DNA from: Hyphomicrobiales bacterium
GTDB lineage: Bacteria > Pseudomonadota > Alphaproteobacteria > Rhizobiales > Rhizobiaceae
Length of the DNA: 64,000 nt
Direction: 5' to 3'
Assembly (NCBI GenBank): GCA_900473175.1
Contig: UCKM01000007.1
Span: 85,500-149,499, forward strand
Below are positions 28,115-36,144 of the stretch, piece after piece. Position 1 is the stretch's first letter. Each line of letters begins with the position of its first letter. The notes under the pieces are model-generated. The model saw only the letters and a list, made by a program, of their open reading frames with translations. It did not search any database and had not been told where the DNA came from. The position numbers were made by a program, and so were the translations under genes.

Positions 28115-28948
28115 TCATGATTGGCTCGCGAGCATGCGGTATAGCGCACGACCCGAAAGAAATCTGCGTGCGAAATTCATAATTTTTGCCGGGCGCGTTA
28201 CAAGATAATGGGGTTTCGGGCGAGGATTTTCCAATGCGTCCTTGAGCACCGCACAGACCGCATCGGGGCCGAGTTTGAATCTCGACTTGGTGCCGCCGGC
28301 TGACAACCGCGCGATCAGCTTGCGGTATTCGTTCCGGTGCACCGAATGTTCGACATCGATGTGCTTTTCGAGCTGTTTAAGTGCGTTGTGGGTGAACCGC
28401 GTCGCAATGGGGCCGGGCTCGATCAACGACACATGAATGCCAGAGCCTTCAAGTTCCATGCGCTGCACCAGCATCAGGCCCTCCAGCGCGAATTTGGATG
28501 ACACATAGGCGCCGCGCCACTTCATCGGCACGAGGCCGAGGATCGACGAGCAATGGACGATCCGGCCGTGCCCTTGCTTGCGCATCACGGGAACAATGTG
28601 CTGCGTCAGTTCGTGCCAGCCGAAGAAATTCGTGTCGAACTGCTCCCGTAGCCCGGCGATCTGCAAGTCCTCCACCGCACCCGGCAAGGAATAGGCGCCG
28701 TTGTTGTAAAGCGCGTCAAGCGTGCCGCCGGTCGCGTTCAATACGGATCGCACCACTTCAGCGATGGATTGCGGCTCGCGATAGTCGAGATAGTGGGCTA
28801 TCAGCCCGTCTGCCCGCAACGCTTCGATGTCCGACGCCTGCCGGGCCGTGGCAAACACCGTCCAGCCGTCAGCCTTCAGGGCTCGGGCGCAGTAAGCGCC
28901 GATGCCGCTGGAACATCCCGTGATCAATATCGTTCTGGAACTGGCCAT
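28115..28948 (-). CDS. Short-chain dehydrogenase/reductase
   Basis: A 277-residue classical SDR. The cofactor motif ITGCSSGIG starts at about residue 8, NNGAYS replaces the usual NNAG, and the catalytic Ser lies in CSSILG with YVSSK giving Tyr and Lys. The absence of an acidic residue right after the second strand makes NADP preference plausible. ATG 28948 begins MASSRTILITG; the longer frame upstream is not conserved in character. Substrate unknown; the C-terminal extension is basic, as in steroid-dehydrogenase-like members. Confidence 0.88.
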   Translation of the reverse strand: MASSRTILITGCSSGIGAYCARALKADGWTVFATARQASDIEALRADGLIAHYLDYREPQSIAEVVRSVLNATGGTLDALYNNGAYSLPGAVEDLQIAGLREQFDTNFFGWHELTQHIVPVMRKQGHGRIVHCSSILGLVPMKWRGAYVSSKFALEGLMLVQRMELEGSGIHVSLIEPGPIATRFTHNALKQLEKHIDVEHSVHRNEYRKLIARLSAGGTKSRFKLGPDAVCAVLKDALENPRPKPHYLVTRPAKIMNFARRFLSGRALYRMLASQS

Positions 28949-29048
28949 CTTGTCGAAGGTTTTCAAATCGCTCGATTGAGAAGAAAAGACTTCACATATT
29001 CCCCTGCGCCTTGCAATCTCGGGGTTCAAACGGGGCAGTTCATCGTTG

Positions 29049-29903
29049 ATGGGTAAAGTTTACAGGTTTCTCCGGCGTGTACTCGCCGACGCAGTGGGCC
29101 ATTTCCTGTCGGATGATGGTTGGGCGCTTGCCAGCCATGTGGCCCTGTCCGGCATCCTGGCTCTCTTCCCGTTCCTGATCTTCGCCACATCGCTTGCCAG
29201 TTTCCTGGGCGCCAGTGCTTTCACCGATACCGCCGTGCACGTGATTTTCGATACCTGGCCAAGGCTGATCGCGGAACCGATCGCCCGCGAGGTGCGCAAC
29301 GTCCTCAATGTCCAGCGTGGCGGCCTTTTGACGGTGAGCGTGATCGCAGCGGCCTATTTCGCTTCCAACGGTATCGAGGCCTTAAGGGTTGCTCTCAACC
29401 GCGCCTACCGGGTCTTCGACACGCGCTCGATCATCTATTGCCGCCTGCAAAGTCTTGGCTTTGTCATCATTGCCACCGTCGGCATCATGGCCATCAGCTT
29501 CCTGCTGGTCCTCGCCCCCTTGGCCCTGCGGATCGCCACACGCTGGATCCCCGAACTTATCCTTGTGTCCGGAACGATCAGCTTCTGGCGATATTTCATT
29601 GCAACGAGCGTCCTTGTCATCGGATTGCTGGCGGTGCATCTCTGGCTGCCTGCGGGGCGACGCCGCTTCCTCGATATCCTGCCCGGCATTTTCCTGACGC
29701 TGCTTGCCTGGACTGTCGGCGCATCGATATTCGCCAGTTACCTTGAAACCTTCGCAACCTACGTGTCGACCTATGCGGGCCTCGCATCGATCATGGTCGC
29801 GATCGTGTTTCTCTATATCATCGCCGCGATTTTCATCGTCGGCGCCGAAATCAATGCATCGATCATCCGTTACCGTGAAGGCAAGGCAGCCGAACGTCTC
29901 TGA
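29049..29903 (+). CDS. YihY/UPF0761-family membrane protein
   Basis: A 284-residue protein with six membrane helices and the YihY pattern: DDGWALASHVALSGILALFPFLIF near the N-terminus, SNGIEALRVALNRAYRV, and the late SIMVAIVFLYIIAAIFIVGAEINA. Once called ribonuclease BN in error; actual function unknown. A TTG one codon before ATG 29049 is also in frame. Its last 34 bases overlap the end of the convergent EamA gene. Confidence 0.9.
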   Translation: MGKVYRFLRRVLADAVGHFLSDDGWALASHVALSGILALFPFLIFATSLASFLGASAFTDTAVHVIFDTWPRLIAEPIAREVRNVLNVQRGGLLTVSVIAAAYFASNGIEALRVALNRAYRVFDTRSIIYCRLQSLGFVIIATVGIMAISFLLVLAPLALRIATRWIPELILVSGTISFWRYFIATSVLVIGLLAVHLWLPAGRRRFLDILPGIFLTLLAWTVGASIFASYLETFATYVSTYAGLASIMVAIVFLYIIAAIFIVGAEINASIIRYREGKAAERL

Positions 29904-30754
29904 CCGGTCGACAATGCGACGCCCAATGTGGCGATGCACATGCCGGCGAGCTGGAAGGTAGTCAGCGTTTCGCCAAACAAGGCATAGGCCATCAGGGCGG
30001 TGACACCCGGTACCAGGTAAAACAGCGATGCAACCTTCGATACGGCACCCTGGTTGATCAAAATCATCAAAAGCAGGACAGCGCCGAGCGACAGGACGAA
30101 CACCAGCCAGAACATGGCAAAGACCAGCGGCACCGACCAGATGACATTATGGGTCTCGAACAGCAGCGAAAGGACCCCCGTGAGGACGGCCGCGCCGAGA
30201 TATTGCAACGCCGTTCCCGCTTTCAGGTCGATCCAGCCGACGAAGCGCTTCTGCCAGACCGTACCGGCGCTGATCGCGACAACGGAGAGGATCGACGCCG
30301 ACACCGTTGCCGGCGTAACGCCGCCAGCCGAGATCGACAGCTTTGGCCATAGTACCATGGCGACGCCGACAAAGCCGACAACAAGACCTGCCCAGTGGCG
30401 CGGCTGAATTCTCTCACCGAGCGCCAGACCAGCAATCAATGCGGTGATCAGCGGTTGCAGCCCGACGACGAGGGCCGACATGCCCGCCGGCAGACCGTTA
30501 TGAATGGCCCAGAAAACCGCACCAAGATAGACGCCGTGGATGAGGCAGCCCGCAATGATCGCATGCATCGCGCCGCGCTTGCTTGGCCAATGATTGCCGG
30601 CAAGCATGACCCAAACGCAGAGTATTGCTCCGGCGATAAGGAAGCGGGCTGTGAGAAACAGGAACGGCTCCATATAGGGCATGGCATAGCGGGCGCCAAT
30701 GAAACCGGTGGCCCAGAGCACGACGAACAGGGCGGGGAAGAGGCGGACGGGCAT
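29870..30754 (-). CDS. EamA/DMT-family transporter
   Basis: A 294-residue inner-membrane exporter with ten predicted helices in two EamA repeats. The first repeat has LFPALFVVLWATGFIGARYA and LVVGLQPLITALIAGLALGERI; the second has GAVSKVASLFYLVPGVTALMAYALFGE, the canonical end-of-repeat motif. Length and pattern are standard. The C-terminus overlaps the convergent yihY-type gene by 34 bases, which fixes both stops within coding sequence. Substrate unknown. Confidence 0.9.
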   Translation of the reverse strand: MPVRLFPALFVVLWATGFIGARYAMPYMEPFLFLTARFLIAGAILCVWVMLAGNHWPSKRGAMHAIIAGCLIHGVYLGAVFWAIHNGLPAGMSALVVGLQPLITALIAGLALGERIQPRHWAGLVVGFVGVAMVLWPKLSISAGGVTPATVSASILSVVAISAGTVWQKRFVGWIDLKAGTALQYLGAAVLTGVLSLLFETHNVIWSVPLVFAMFWLVFVLSLGAVLLLMILINQGAVSKVASLFYLVPGVTALMAYALFGETLTTFQLAGMCIATLGVALSTGQRRSAALPSR

Positions 30755-30850
30755 GATGGGGGACCGGTGTGATGTGAATTGCGGGGGATGTCTATACCAT
30801 CAAACGCCCGGCAACCAGATGCTGATCGTTCGAGCACGCAGCATCTCCAA

Positions 30851-31714
30851 TCAAAGCCCGACCATCACGCGTATGTCATCAGCGCTGGCACCCTGCTCGC
30901 GCAAGGAGCGGAGCGAGGTATCCTTGCGGCTCTTCGACAGTTTCTCGCCGTCGTGATCGAGGACCAGCGCGTGGTGATGATAGGTGGGCGGGTCGATGTC
31001 CAGCAGGCGTTGCAGCAGCCGGTGGACGCTTGTTGCGTGGAAGAGATCCTTGCCGCGAACCACGTGGGTGATGCCCTGCAAGGCATCGTCGATGACGACG
31101 GAGAGGTGATAGCTGGTGGGCATGTCCTTGCGCGCAATGATGACGTCCCCCCAATCCTGCGGCCGGGCACCCACGATATGGGTGTCGGGGACCGTCTCGC
31201 ACCAGGACAGCGGTTCGCCCACATATTCAAGTGCCCGCTCCATATCGAGGCGCCAGGAAAAGGGCTGCCCTTCGCTTATCCGCTTCGCGCGCTCGCGTTT
31301 CGAAAGCTCGCGGTCCACACTCGGATAGAGCAATGCCCCATCGGGATCACGCGGCCAGCCGTCGTCGCCTTTTGTAGTACGTTCAATTTCAACTTTGATC
31401 CCACCCCGGCTCAGAAAAGCAGGATAAGCGAGATTCATGCCGATGAGCTTGTCCAGTGCTCGCCGGTAGACAGGAAAATGCTCCGATTGGCGCCGCACAG
31501 GTTGCTCCCAGGTGAAGCCGATCCAATGCAGATCCTCGATCATGGTCCGTTCGAGGGCAGGCGTGCAGCGTTCGCGATCGTTATCTTCCATGCGCAGGAG
31601 CTGTCTGGCGTCCATGTTCCGCGCCATCTTCTGGTTCAGCAATGCCGAGTAGGCATGGCCGAGATGCAGGTGACCATTGGGGCTGGGAGCAAAGCGGAAT
31701 ACCGGAACTGTCAT
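30851..31714 (-). CDS. gluQ: Glutamyl-Q tRNA(Asp) synthetase
   Basis: A 287-residue truncated glutamyl-tRNA synthetase that lacks the anticodon-binding domain; GluQ glutamylates queuosine at the anticodon wobble base of tRNA-Asp. The HIGH-like PSPNGHLHLGHAYSAL motif is at about 10-25 and the KMSKS-like KLSKS near residue 260. The four-ligand zinc site of E. coli YadB is missing: the stretch after NLAYPAF carries no cysteine. Short length argues against GltX. Divergent from the AlkA gene. Confidence 0.9.
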   Translation of the reverse strand: MTVPVFRFAPSPNGHLHLGHAYSALLNQKMARNMDARQLLRMEDNDRERCTPALERTMIEDLHWIGFTWEQPVRRQSEHFPVYRRALDKLIGMNLAYPAFLSRGGIKVEIERTTKGDDGWPRDPDGALLYPSVDRELSKRERAKRISEGQPFSWRLDMERALEYVGEPLSWCETVPDTHIVGARPQDWGDVIIARKDMPTSYHLSVVIDDALQGITHVVRGKDLFHATSVHRLLQRLLDIDPPTYHHHALVLDHDGEKLSKSRKDTSLRSLREQGASADDIRVMVGL

Positions 31715-31785
31715 GAGTGATGAACTGGCGTTCTTGCGTGACTATATCCCTGGTTGATACGGTGTTTTCGAAACGATTCAAAGTG

Positions 31786-32439
31786 ATGAGTGTGATGCGC
31801 AGGATAGATACGCTCGAGGACGTTGACGAGGGGCTTACCGCCCTTCTGCGGGCCCATCCGGAACTTGCCACCGTCGCCGAGCGGGCGGGGCCCTTGCCGC
31901 TGCGCCGTTCCGAACCGGGGTTTGAGAGCCTGGCTTCCGTGATCGTATCGCAGCAGGTCTCCAAGGCAAGCGCCGCTTCGATCTGGGGCCGCCTTACCGG
32001 TCTTGTCGATCCCCTGACCCCGGAAAATTATCTGGCGGCGGGCGAGGATGCGTGGCGTGGCGCGGGCCTTTCCCGCGCCAAGCAGGCGACCCTTGCGCGG
32101 ATCAGCGAGGCGATCATCGCCGGCGACCTCGACCTATTTGACCTTTGCGAACGACCGATCGACCAGGCCATGGAACTGATGACCCGCGTGAAAGGGATCG
32201 GACCTTGGACGGCGGAAGTCTATCTCCTGTTTTCAGCCGGGCATGCGGATGTGTTTCCATCGGGCGATGTTGCGCTCCAGCATGCCTATGCGCATGCCTA
32301 TCGCGAATCAGTCAGGCCCGACTCGAAAGCGTTGCAGCGCCTTGCCGAACGATGGTCTCCTTGGCGCGGTGTTGCGGCCCGACTTTTCTGGGCCTACTAC
32401 GCCGCGACCCGTGGCCGCGATGGCACACCAATCGCATGA
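31786..32439 (+). CDS. DNA-3-methyladenine glycosylase, AlkA-like (HhH-GPD)
   Basis: A 217-residue HhH-GPD glycosylase that would remove alkylated purines. The IVSQQVS segment near residue 53, the helix-hairpin-helix VKGIGPWTAEVYLLF, and the catalytic Asp in FPSGDVALQHAY are present. There is no N-terminal AlkA ada-like domain, so it is the short form. ATG 31786 is used; ATG 31795 starts the conserved MRRIDTLEDVDEGL and is an alternative. Further upstream in-frame codons reach towards gluQ and are not used. Confidence 0.9.
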   Translation: MSVMRRIDTLEDVDEGLTALLRAHPELATVAERAGPLPLRRSEPGFESLASVIVSQQVSKASAASIWGRLTGLVDPLTPENYLAAGEDAWRGAGLSRAKQATLARISEAIIAGDLDLFDLCERPIDQAMELMTRVKGIGPWTAEVYLLFSAGHADVFPSGDVALQHAYAHAYRESVRPDSKALQRLAERWSPWRGVAARLFWAYYAATRGRDGTPIA

Positions 32440-32548
32440 AGTTGAAATAGCGGTGTTTTTCGCTGCACAACATAGCAATTTGCTTCACATTCCTGTCACG
32501 TCCAGCTTACAATAATAGGGCCTGATGGTTGGAACGGGAGTTGATTCC

Positions 32549-33106
32549 TTGACAATAGCCGTCTCGCCGGACGGATTACCGGCACTGGTGCTCAATGCGG
32601 ATTATCGTCCGCTCAGTTATTATCCCTTGTCGCTATGGTCCTGGCAGGACGCGATCAAGGCGGTTTTTCTCGACCGTGTGAACATCGTCGCCGAATATGA
32701 GCACGAGGTTTCTTCCCCATCCTTCGCCATGCGTCTGCCAAGCGTGGTCTCGCTCAAGACCTATATAAAACCGTCGCGCCATCCCGCCTTTACCCGGTTC
32801 AATGTGTTTCTGCGCGACCGGTTCGAATGCCAATATTGCGGCTCCGAAGATGATCTGACATTCGACCACGTCGTGCCGCGCTGCGCCGGCGGCGAAACCA
32901 TCTGGGAAAACGTCGTTGCGGCCTGTTCGCCCTGCAACCTTCGCAAGGGCGGCCTGATGCCGGATCGTGCAAAGATGTGGCCCCGGCAAAAGCCTTACCA
33001 GCCGACGGTGCATGACCTGCACAATAATGGCCGCCTGTTCCCGCCAAACCATCTGCATGAAAGCTGGATGGATTATCTCTACTGGGATGTCGAACTGGAG
33101 CCTTAG
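32549..33106 (+). CDS. HNH endonuclease family protein
   Basis: A 185-residue protein with a conserved N-terminus (ALVLNADYRPLSYYPLSLWSWQDA) and a zinc-supported HNH site: CQYC at 94-97, FDHVVPRC with the first His at 107, the Asn-type position in ENVVAACSPCN, and the second CxxC at 126-129. It is a very common, little-studied chromosomal HNH protein. The TTG at 32549 is chosen because GGGAG stands eight bases before it and the next residues match the family start; ATG 32525 is the alternative and adds eight residues. Confidence 0.85.
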   Translation: MTIAVSPDGLPALVLNADYRPLSYYPLSLWSWQDAIKAVFLDRVNIVAEYEHEVSSPSFAMRLPSVVSLKTYIKPSRHPAFTRFNVFLRDRFECQYCGSEDDLTFDHVVPRCAGGETIWENVVAACSPCNLRKGGLMPDRAKMWPRQKPYQPTVHDLHNNGRLFPPNHLHESWMDYLYWDVELEP

Positions 33107-33137
33107 GCTCTGGACATTTGGTCGGCCAGGACAGGCC

Positions 33138-33641
33138 TCATGCAGCCTTGAGCGCTCCACGAAATGCGATAACAAGCAGGATAAGGCTGGCGATGGCGTT
33201 CCAACCGGCAAAGGAAAGGCCGAGTACGCGCAGCGCTGCAGTGTCGCATGCGGGCGGGTGGACAGCGTTGAGATCCTTCAGAAGATTGCCGGCATCGGTG
33301 GTGATCGACATGGCCACGGCCGTGCAATCCGTCGGGCCGGCCCAGAATTTCCATTCGACACCCGCGTGGAAAATGGCGAGCCCGAGGCCGACGAGCATCA
33401 GGATACCGCCAAGCGCAATAAGAAGGCGCGTGAAGCGCGCGGGCCATCGCAATACCGATGAGGCGACGGCGAGCGCCATCAGCGGGATCCCGGCATAATA
33501 GGGAAAGCGCTGCTCAAGGCACAGTTTGCAGGGCAGATAGCCGCCAATATATTGAAAGGCGAGCGCCGAACCCACCGTCGCGACCATGGCGACGAGGAGA
33601 AAAAGTGCTGTCCTGAAATGCGAGGTATTGGTCATTGCCAT
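33138..33641 (-). CDS. Disulfide bond formation protein B family
   Basis: A 167-residue membrane protein with four helices. The first periplasmic Cys pair is in LPCKLCLEQR, right after helix one; the second pair is PTDC and PPACD in the second periplasmic loop. This is the complete set of four cysteines used by DsbB to reoxidise DsbA with quinone. No dsbA lies nearby. It is upstream-adjacent to the YqaA-type gene on the same strand with a 27-base gap. Confidence 0.88.
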   Translation of the reverse strand: MAMTNTSHFRTALFLLVAMVATVGSALAFQYIGGYLPCKLCLEQRFPYYAGIPLMALAVASSVLRWPARFTRLLIALGGILMLVGLGLAIFHAGVEWKFWAGPTDCTAVAMSITTDAGNLLKDLNAVHPPACDTAALRVLGLSFAGWNAIASLILLVIAFRGALKAA

Positions 33642-33668
33642 GATGCGCTTAACGTCCTCGATCTATTT

Positions 33669-34256
33669 CTAAAGATAGTAGTGGAACACGGCGTAAAGCA
33701 AAATCAGGACCGCCGCGGCAGCGCCGACGATCAAGCCGAGCCGCTTTTCGATGAAGTGACGGATGGGATGGCCATAGCGACGGAGCAGCCATGCAAGGAA
33801 GAAGAATCGCGCGCCACGCGCCAGGATCGCGGAACCGATGAACAGCCAGATATTGATCGCGGCAGCACCCGAGAGGATGGTCACAACCTTGATCGGAGGA
33901 AGATGGGCGAGCCCTGACGTAACGAGCAGCAGCAGAATCGCGTCGGCGCTGGTCGAGCTGCGCAATGCTTCGAACGCGTCGAGTTTGCCGTACATTTCGA
34001 GAATGGGTTTCGCCAGGGTCTCATAGGCGTAATAGCCGAGAAGCCAGCCGGCTATGCCGCCAAGCACCGACGCCACCGTCGCCACAAGCGCGTAGCGATA
34101 GGCGCGCTCGGGGCGTGCTAGTGCCATCGGCAGGTAGAGTACGTCGGCCGGAACGAGGAACACCGAGCTTTCGACGAAGGCGATGATGGCGAGCCAGACT
34201 TCCGCCGATTTGCGCGCGGCAAGTGACATCGTCCAATCATATAATCTATGCAGCAT
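33669..34256 (-). CDS. YqaA-type (DedA/VTT family) membrane protein
   Basis: A 195-residue membrane protein with the short VTT/SNARE-associated pattern: a conserved ESSVFLVPADVLYLPMALARP loop, GGIAGWLLGYYAYE, and a late helix-rich end. DedA-superfamily proteins act in lipid handling and membrane homeostasis; this YqaA branch is not well studied. It stands upstream of the dsbB-type gene. Start ATG 34256 is the only reasonable one in the frame. Confidence 0.85.
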   Translation of the reverse strand: MLHRLYDWTMSLAARKSAEVWLAIIAFVESSVFLVPADVLYLPMALARPERAYRYALVATVASVLGGIAGWLLGYYAYETLAKPILEMYGKLDAFEALRSSTSADAILLLLVTSGLAHLPPIKVVTILSGAAAINIWLFIGSAILARGARFFFLAWLLRRYGHPIRHFIEKRLGLIVGAAAAVLILLYAVFHYYL

Positions 34257-34439
34257 GAGCGGTTCCTGGTGGGAAAGTCTGTTTGGAAGGCTGGTGATCC
34301 TTAGAGCAAACTTCGTCCAAATGGAATCATTTCACCGAATTTTTGCGCCTTGAGCCGATGCGATCTTGCCGCGTCTAATGGCCTTGGATCATCGCCGCAA
34401 CACACGAGTACGTTATCGTTGAGAAAACGCTTATTGCTG

Positions 34440-34468
34440 TTGACCGGAGGTGGCCTCTGCATGTATTT
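34440..34468 (+). promoter_or_regulatory. Possible tRNA-Leu promoter
   Basis: TTGACC at 34440-34445 is followed after 17-18 bases by GTATTT/TATTTG, a weak -10 candidate at 34463-34469. The pair lies about 45 bases before the tRNA. The -35 box is good and the -10 poor, so this is only a suggestion. Confidence 0.3.
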
Positions 34469-34512
34469 GGCTTTTCACGGGTTGCGGCTCACCGCATCCG
34501 ACGCTTTTTGCG

Positions 34513-34597
34513 GCCCCCTTGGCGGAATTGGTAGACGCGCCTGACTCAAAATCAGGTTCCGAAAGGAGTGCTGGTTCGATTCCGGCAGGGGGCACCA
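34513..34597 (+). tRNA. tRNA-Leu, anticodon CAA
   Basis: An 85-base tRNA with encoded CCA. The acceptor GCCCCCT (34513-34519) pairs with AGGGGGC (34587-34593), the discriminator is A and CCA ends at 34597. The anticodon arm is CCTGA, loop CTCAAAA, TCAGG, giving anticodon CAA, which reads UUG. The TTCCGAAAGGAG part is the long variable arm expected for leucine, and GGTTCGATTCC is the T-loop. Its 3' end is repeated exactly at 39449, marking it as an integration target. Confidence 0.97.
34582..34597 (+). repeat. Left attachment-like site (tRNA-Leu 3' end)
   Basis: The last 16 bases of the tRNA, CCGGCAGGGGGCACCA, occur again exactly at 39449-39464, and 14 of the last 15 with one G missing at 35542. 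Site-specific integrases commonly recombine in tRNA 3' ends, leaving such direct repeats at both ends of the insert. The gap from here to 35007 (410 bases) holds no convincing gene; a 12-base piece, GGGGCACCACAA, occurs at 34681 and also in the other two copies. Confidence 0.75.
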
Positions 34598-35007
34598 GAG
34601 ACCCATCCAGACGCTGGCGCGGTCATCTCGATGCTGTTCACGAAGGTGCTGAAACTGATGTTAAGCTACATTTTGTTGTTGGGGCACCACAAAACCGCAG
34701 CCTAATTCCCGCTTAACGCATTGAAAATTCATGCCTGGCTGTCTAACGCAGTTTCGCAGCGTCGGGATAACAATTTCGGCTGTGAGGCCCGGCACTTGCG
34801 AGTGGCCAGCCCAGGGTCTCACCTCTCTCCTCAGCTAGTTCCATTGTGTGATTTGACACGTTTCCGCTTGTAGCCCACGGTTGCCGGCAAGTTGCTTCAT
34901 TGAGAGCGACCGAGGCTCGGCGATTACCTTTCCTCAGCCGGGCCATCAACTTGGGTGACTGAGACCACTGGGTGGGGAGCCTGGCTTAATGACAATGGGA
35001 GAGCTCG

Positions 35008-35271
35008 ATGCCGACAGTTATGGTCCATCACGATGTCAAAGACACGAAACACTGGCTTGCCTCACCAAAGCGCGAAGAAGCATTGGCAGGAGTTGGCGTC
35101 ACGAACATCCGAACCTTTGTTGACCCCGAGAAGTCAAATCGGGTCGGCTTGGTAATGGATGTTGAGGATATGGATCGATTGATGGCCTTTATGCAGACTA
35201 AACCGGCGGCGGATGCTATGGAATATGACGGGGTTTTGCCCGAGACGCTCGTCTTCCTCATCCAGTCGTAG
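35008..35271 (+). CDS. Small ABM-like (ferredoxin-fold) protein
   Basis: An 87-residue soluble protein. The pattern of MPTVMVHHDVKDTKHWL, VTNIRTFVDPEKSNRVGLVMDVEDMDRLMAFM and a closing LPETLVFLIQS fits small alpha+beta-barrel proteins related to antibiotic-biosynthesis monooxygenases and stress-responsive dimeric proteins, but I cannot name a family. ATG 35008 has GGGAGAG before it. It is the first gene right of the tRNA-Leu and so the left-most cargo of the relic. Confidence 0.65.
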   Translation: MPTVMVHHDVKDTKHWLASPKREEALAGVGVTNIRTFVDPEKSNRVGLVMDVEDMDRLMAFMQTKPAADAMEYDGVLPETLVFLIQS

Positions 35272-35541
35272 CGGCGGCCTGACTGCTTCGACGCCGACAG
35301 ATAAATTCTATTTCACTGTGCCGTTGATCGCGGCTCAATTGGCCTCGATTGTCGACGCGCAATTTGAGCTGGGCGCGAGCATAGGCAGTGAGGATGGGGG
35401 CGCATCTAGCATTTAGCAGAACAGAACTGTCGGCCTTTTATCTCCAGACAAATTCGCGCGTTGGTATTTTTGATGGTATTGGCGAAAATATACAGATGGA
35501 TTGTGGAATAAAATCAACGCACTAGGCGTTCAGTAATGTGT

Positions 35542-35604
35542 CGGCAGGGGCACCACAAGCCGGGCGAAAGCCCAGATCGCTCGCTCGCGCCCCGAGCCAT
35601 TCAT
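35542..35604 (+). repeat. Middle attachment-like repeat
   Basis: A 63-base copy of the sequence at 39450-39509. It begins with the tRNA-Leu 3' end less one G, then CAAGCCGGGCGAAAGCCCAG, and ends in CGAGCCATTCAT. The two differ by that G and by one extra CTCG, so about 59 positions match. The orientation is the same. The 270 bases between the small gene ending at 35271 and this site hold nothing I can recognise. Confidence 0.75.
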
Positions 35605-35653
35605 GCACTCGCTGCCGCAGGTCGACGGAGACTTTGTCTATCGTGCGTGGAAG

Positions 35654-35842
35654 CGACCTCAGCCCGCCTTTGTCCGTGATCTTGGCGGGCCACGAAATGA
35701 TCATCGGATTGCGTGTGCCGCCAAAATGCGACGCGACCTGCTTGGTCCACCGGAACAGGGTGTCCATGGCCAGGGTCCAGCCAACCGGAAAATGGTTGTC
35801 GAATTTCTTCGAGCCGAGATCGTTGATCATCGGAAGCATCAA
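35654..35842 (-). pseudogene. Arylsulfatase remnant
   Basis: About 63 codons read MINDLGSKKFDNHFPVGW, then AMDTLFRWTKQVASHFGG and TRNPMIISWPAKITDKGGLR, which is the central part of bacterial arylsulfatases of about 550-780 residues. Neither the N-terminal CxPxR formylglycine motif nor the conserved sequence that should follow (QFHHVID-type) is present; after LRS the frame runs into unrelated sequence and the repeat at 35542. So this is a decayed fragment. It lies beside the DUF1254 genes, on the same strand. Confidence 0.65.
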
Positions 35843-36144
35843 AGGCGGACTGGGCTCGATTACGGAAGGCCAAGGTTGACCCCAGACGCGTCGTTGAGAC
35901 CTGCATAGCGGTGGAATTCACTGTCCGCGCGGACCCACAACCTGCCGGAAAATCGGAATACAAGCGGGTCCAATGGGCGAAACAAGTGCATAAGAAGGCA
36001 TCGGGGACACACAAGCGATGGCCGAATGCAGCAGGAGGACCGAAGGAGCTTCAGTCTATCCTAGATCACGTAGGCAGGTCCTGCGGCGTTGAGTTACTTA
36101 TCGCCCGCATTCCGCAAAAATAATACCCGATCCCTTGTCACCAG

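Noticed and set aside
34350..34544. 64-codon open frame running into tRNA-Leu
   Set aside because: Its last part is the tRNA itself; no ribosome site.
34743..34949. 68-codon minus-strand frame right of the tRNA, as an integrase remnant
   Set aside because: I looked for the R-H-R-Y pattern of tyrosine recombinases here and elsewhere in 34598-39448 and found none.
35911..36123. 70-codon open frame on the plus strand in the relic
   Set aside because: GTG start without ribosome site, no similarity known to me, in decayed DNA. It could be real but I cannot support it.
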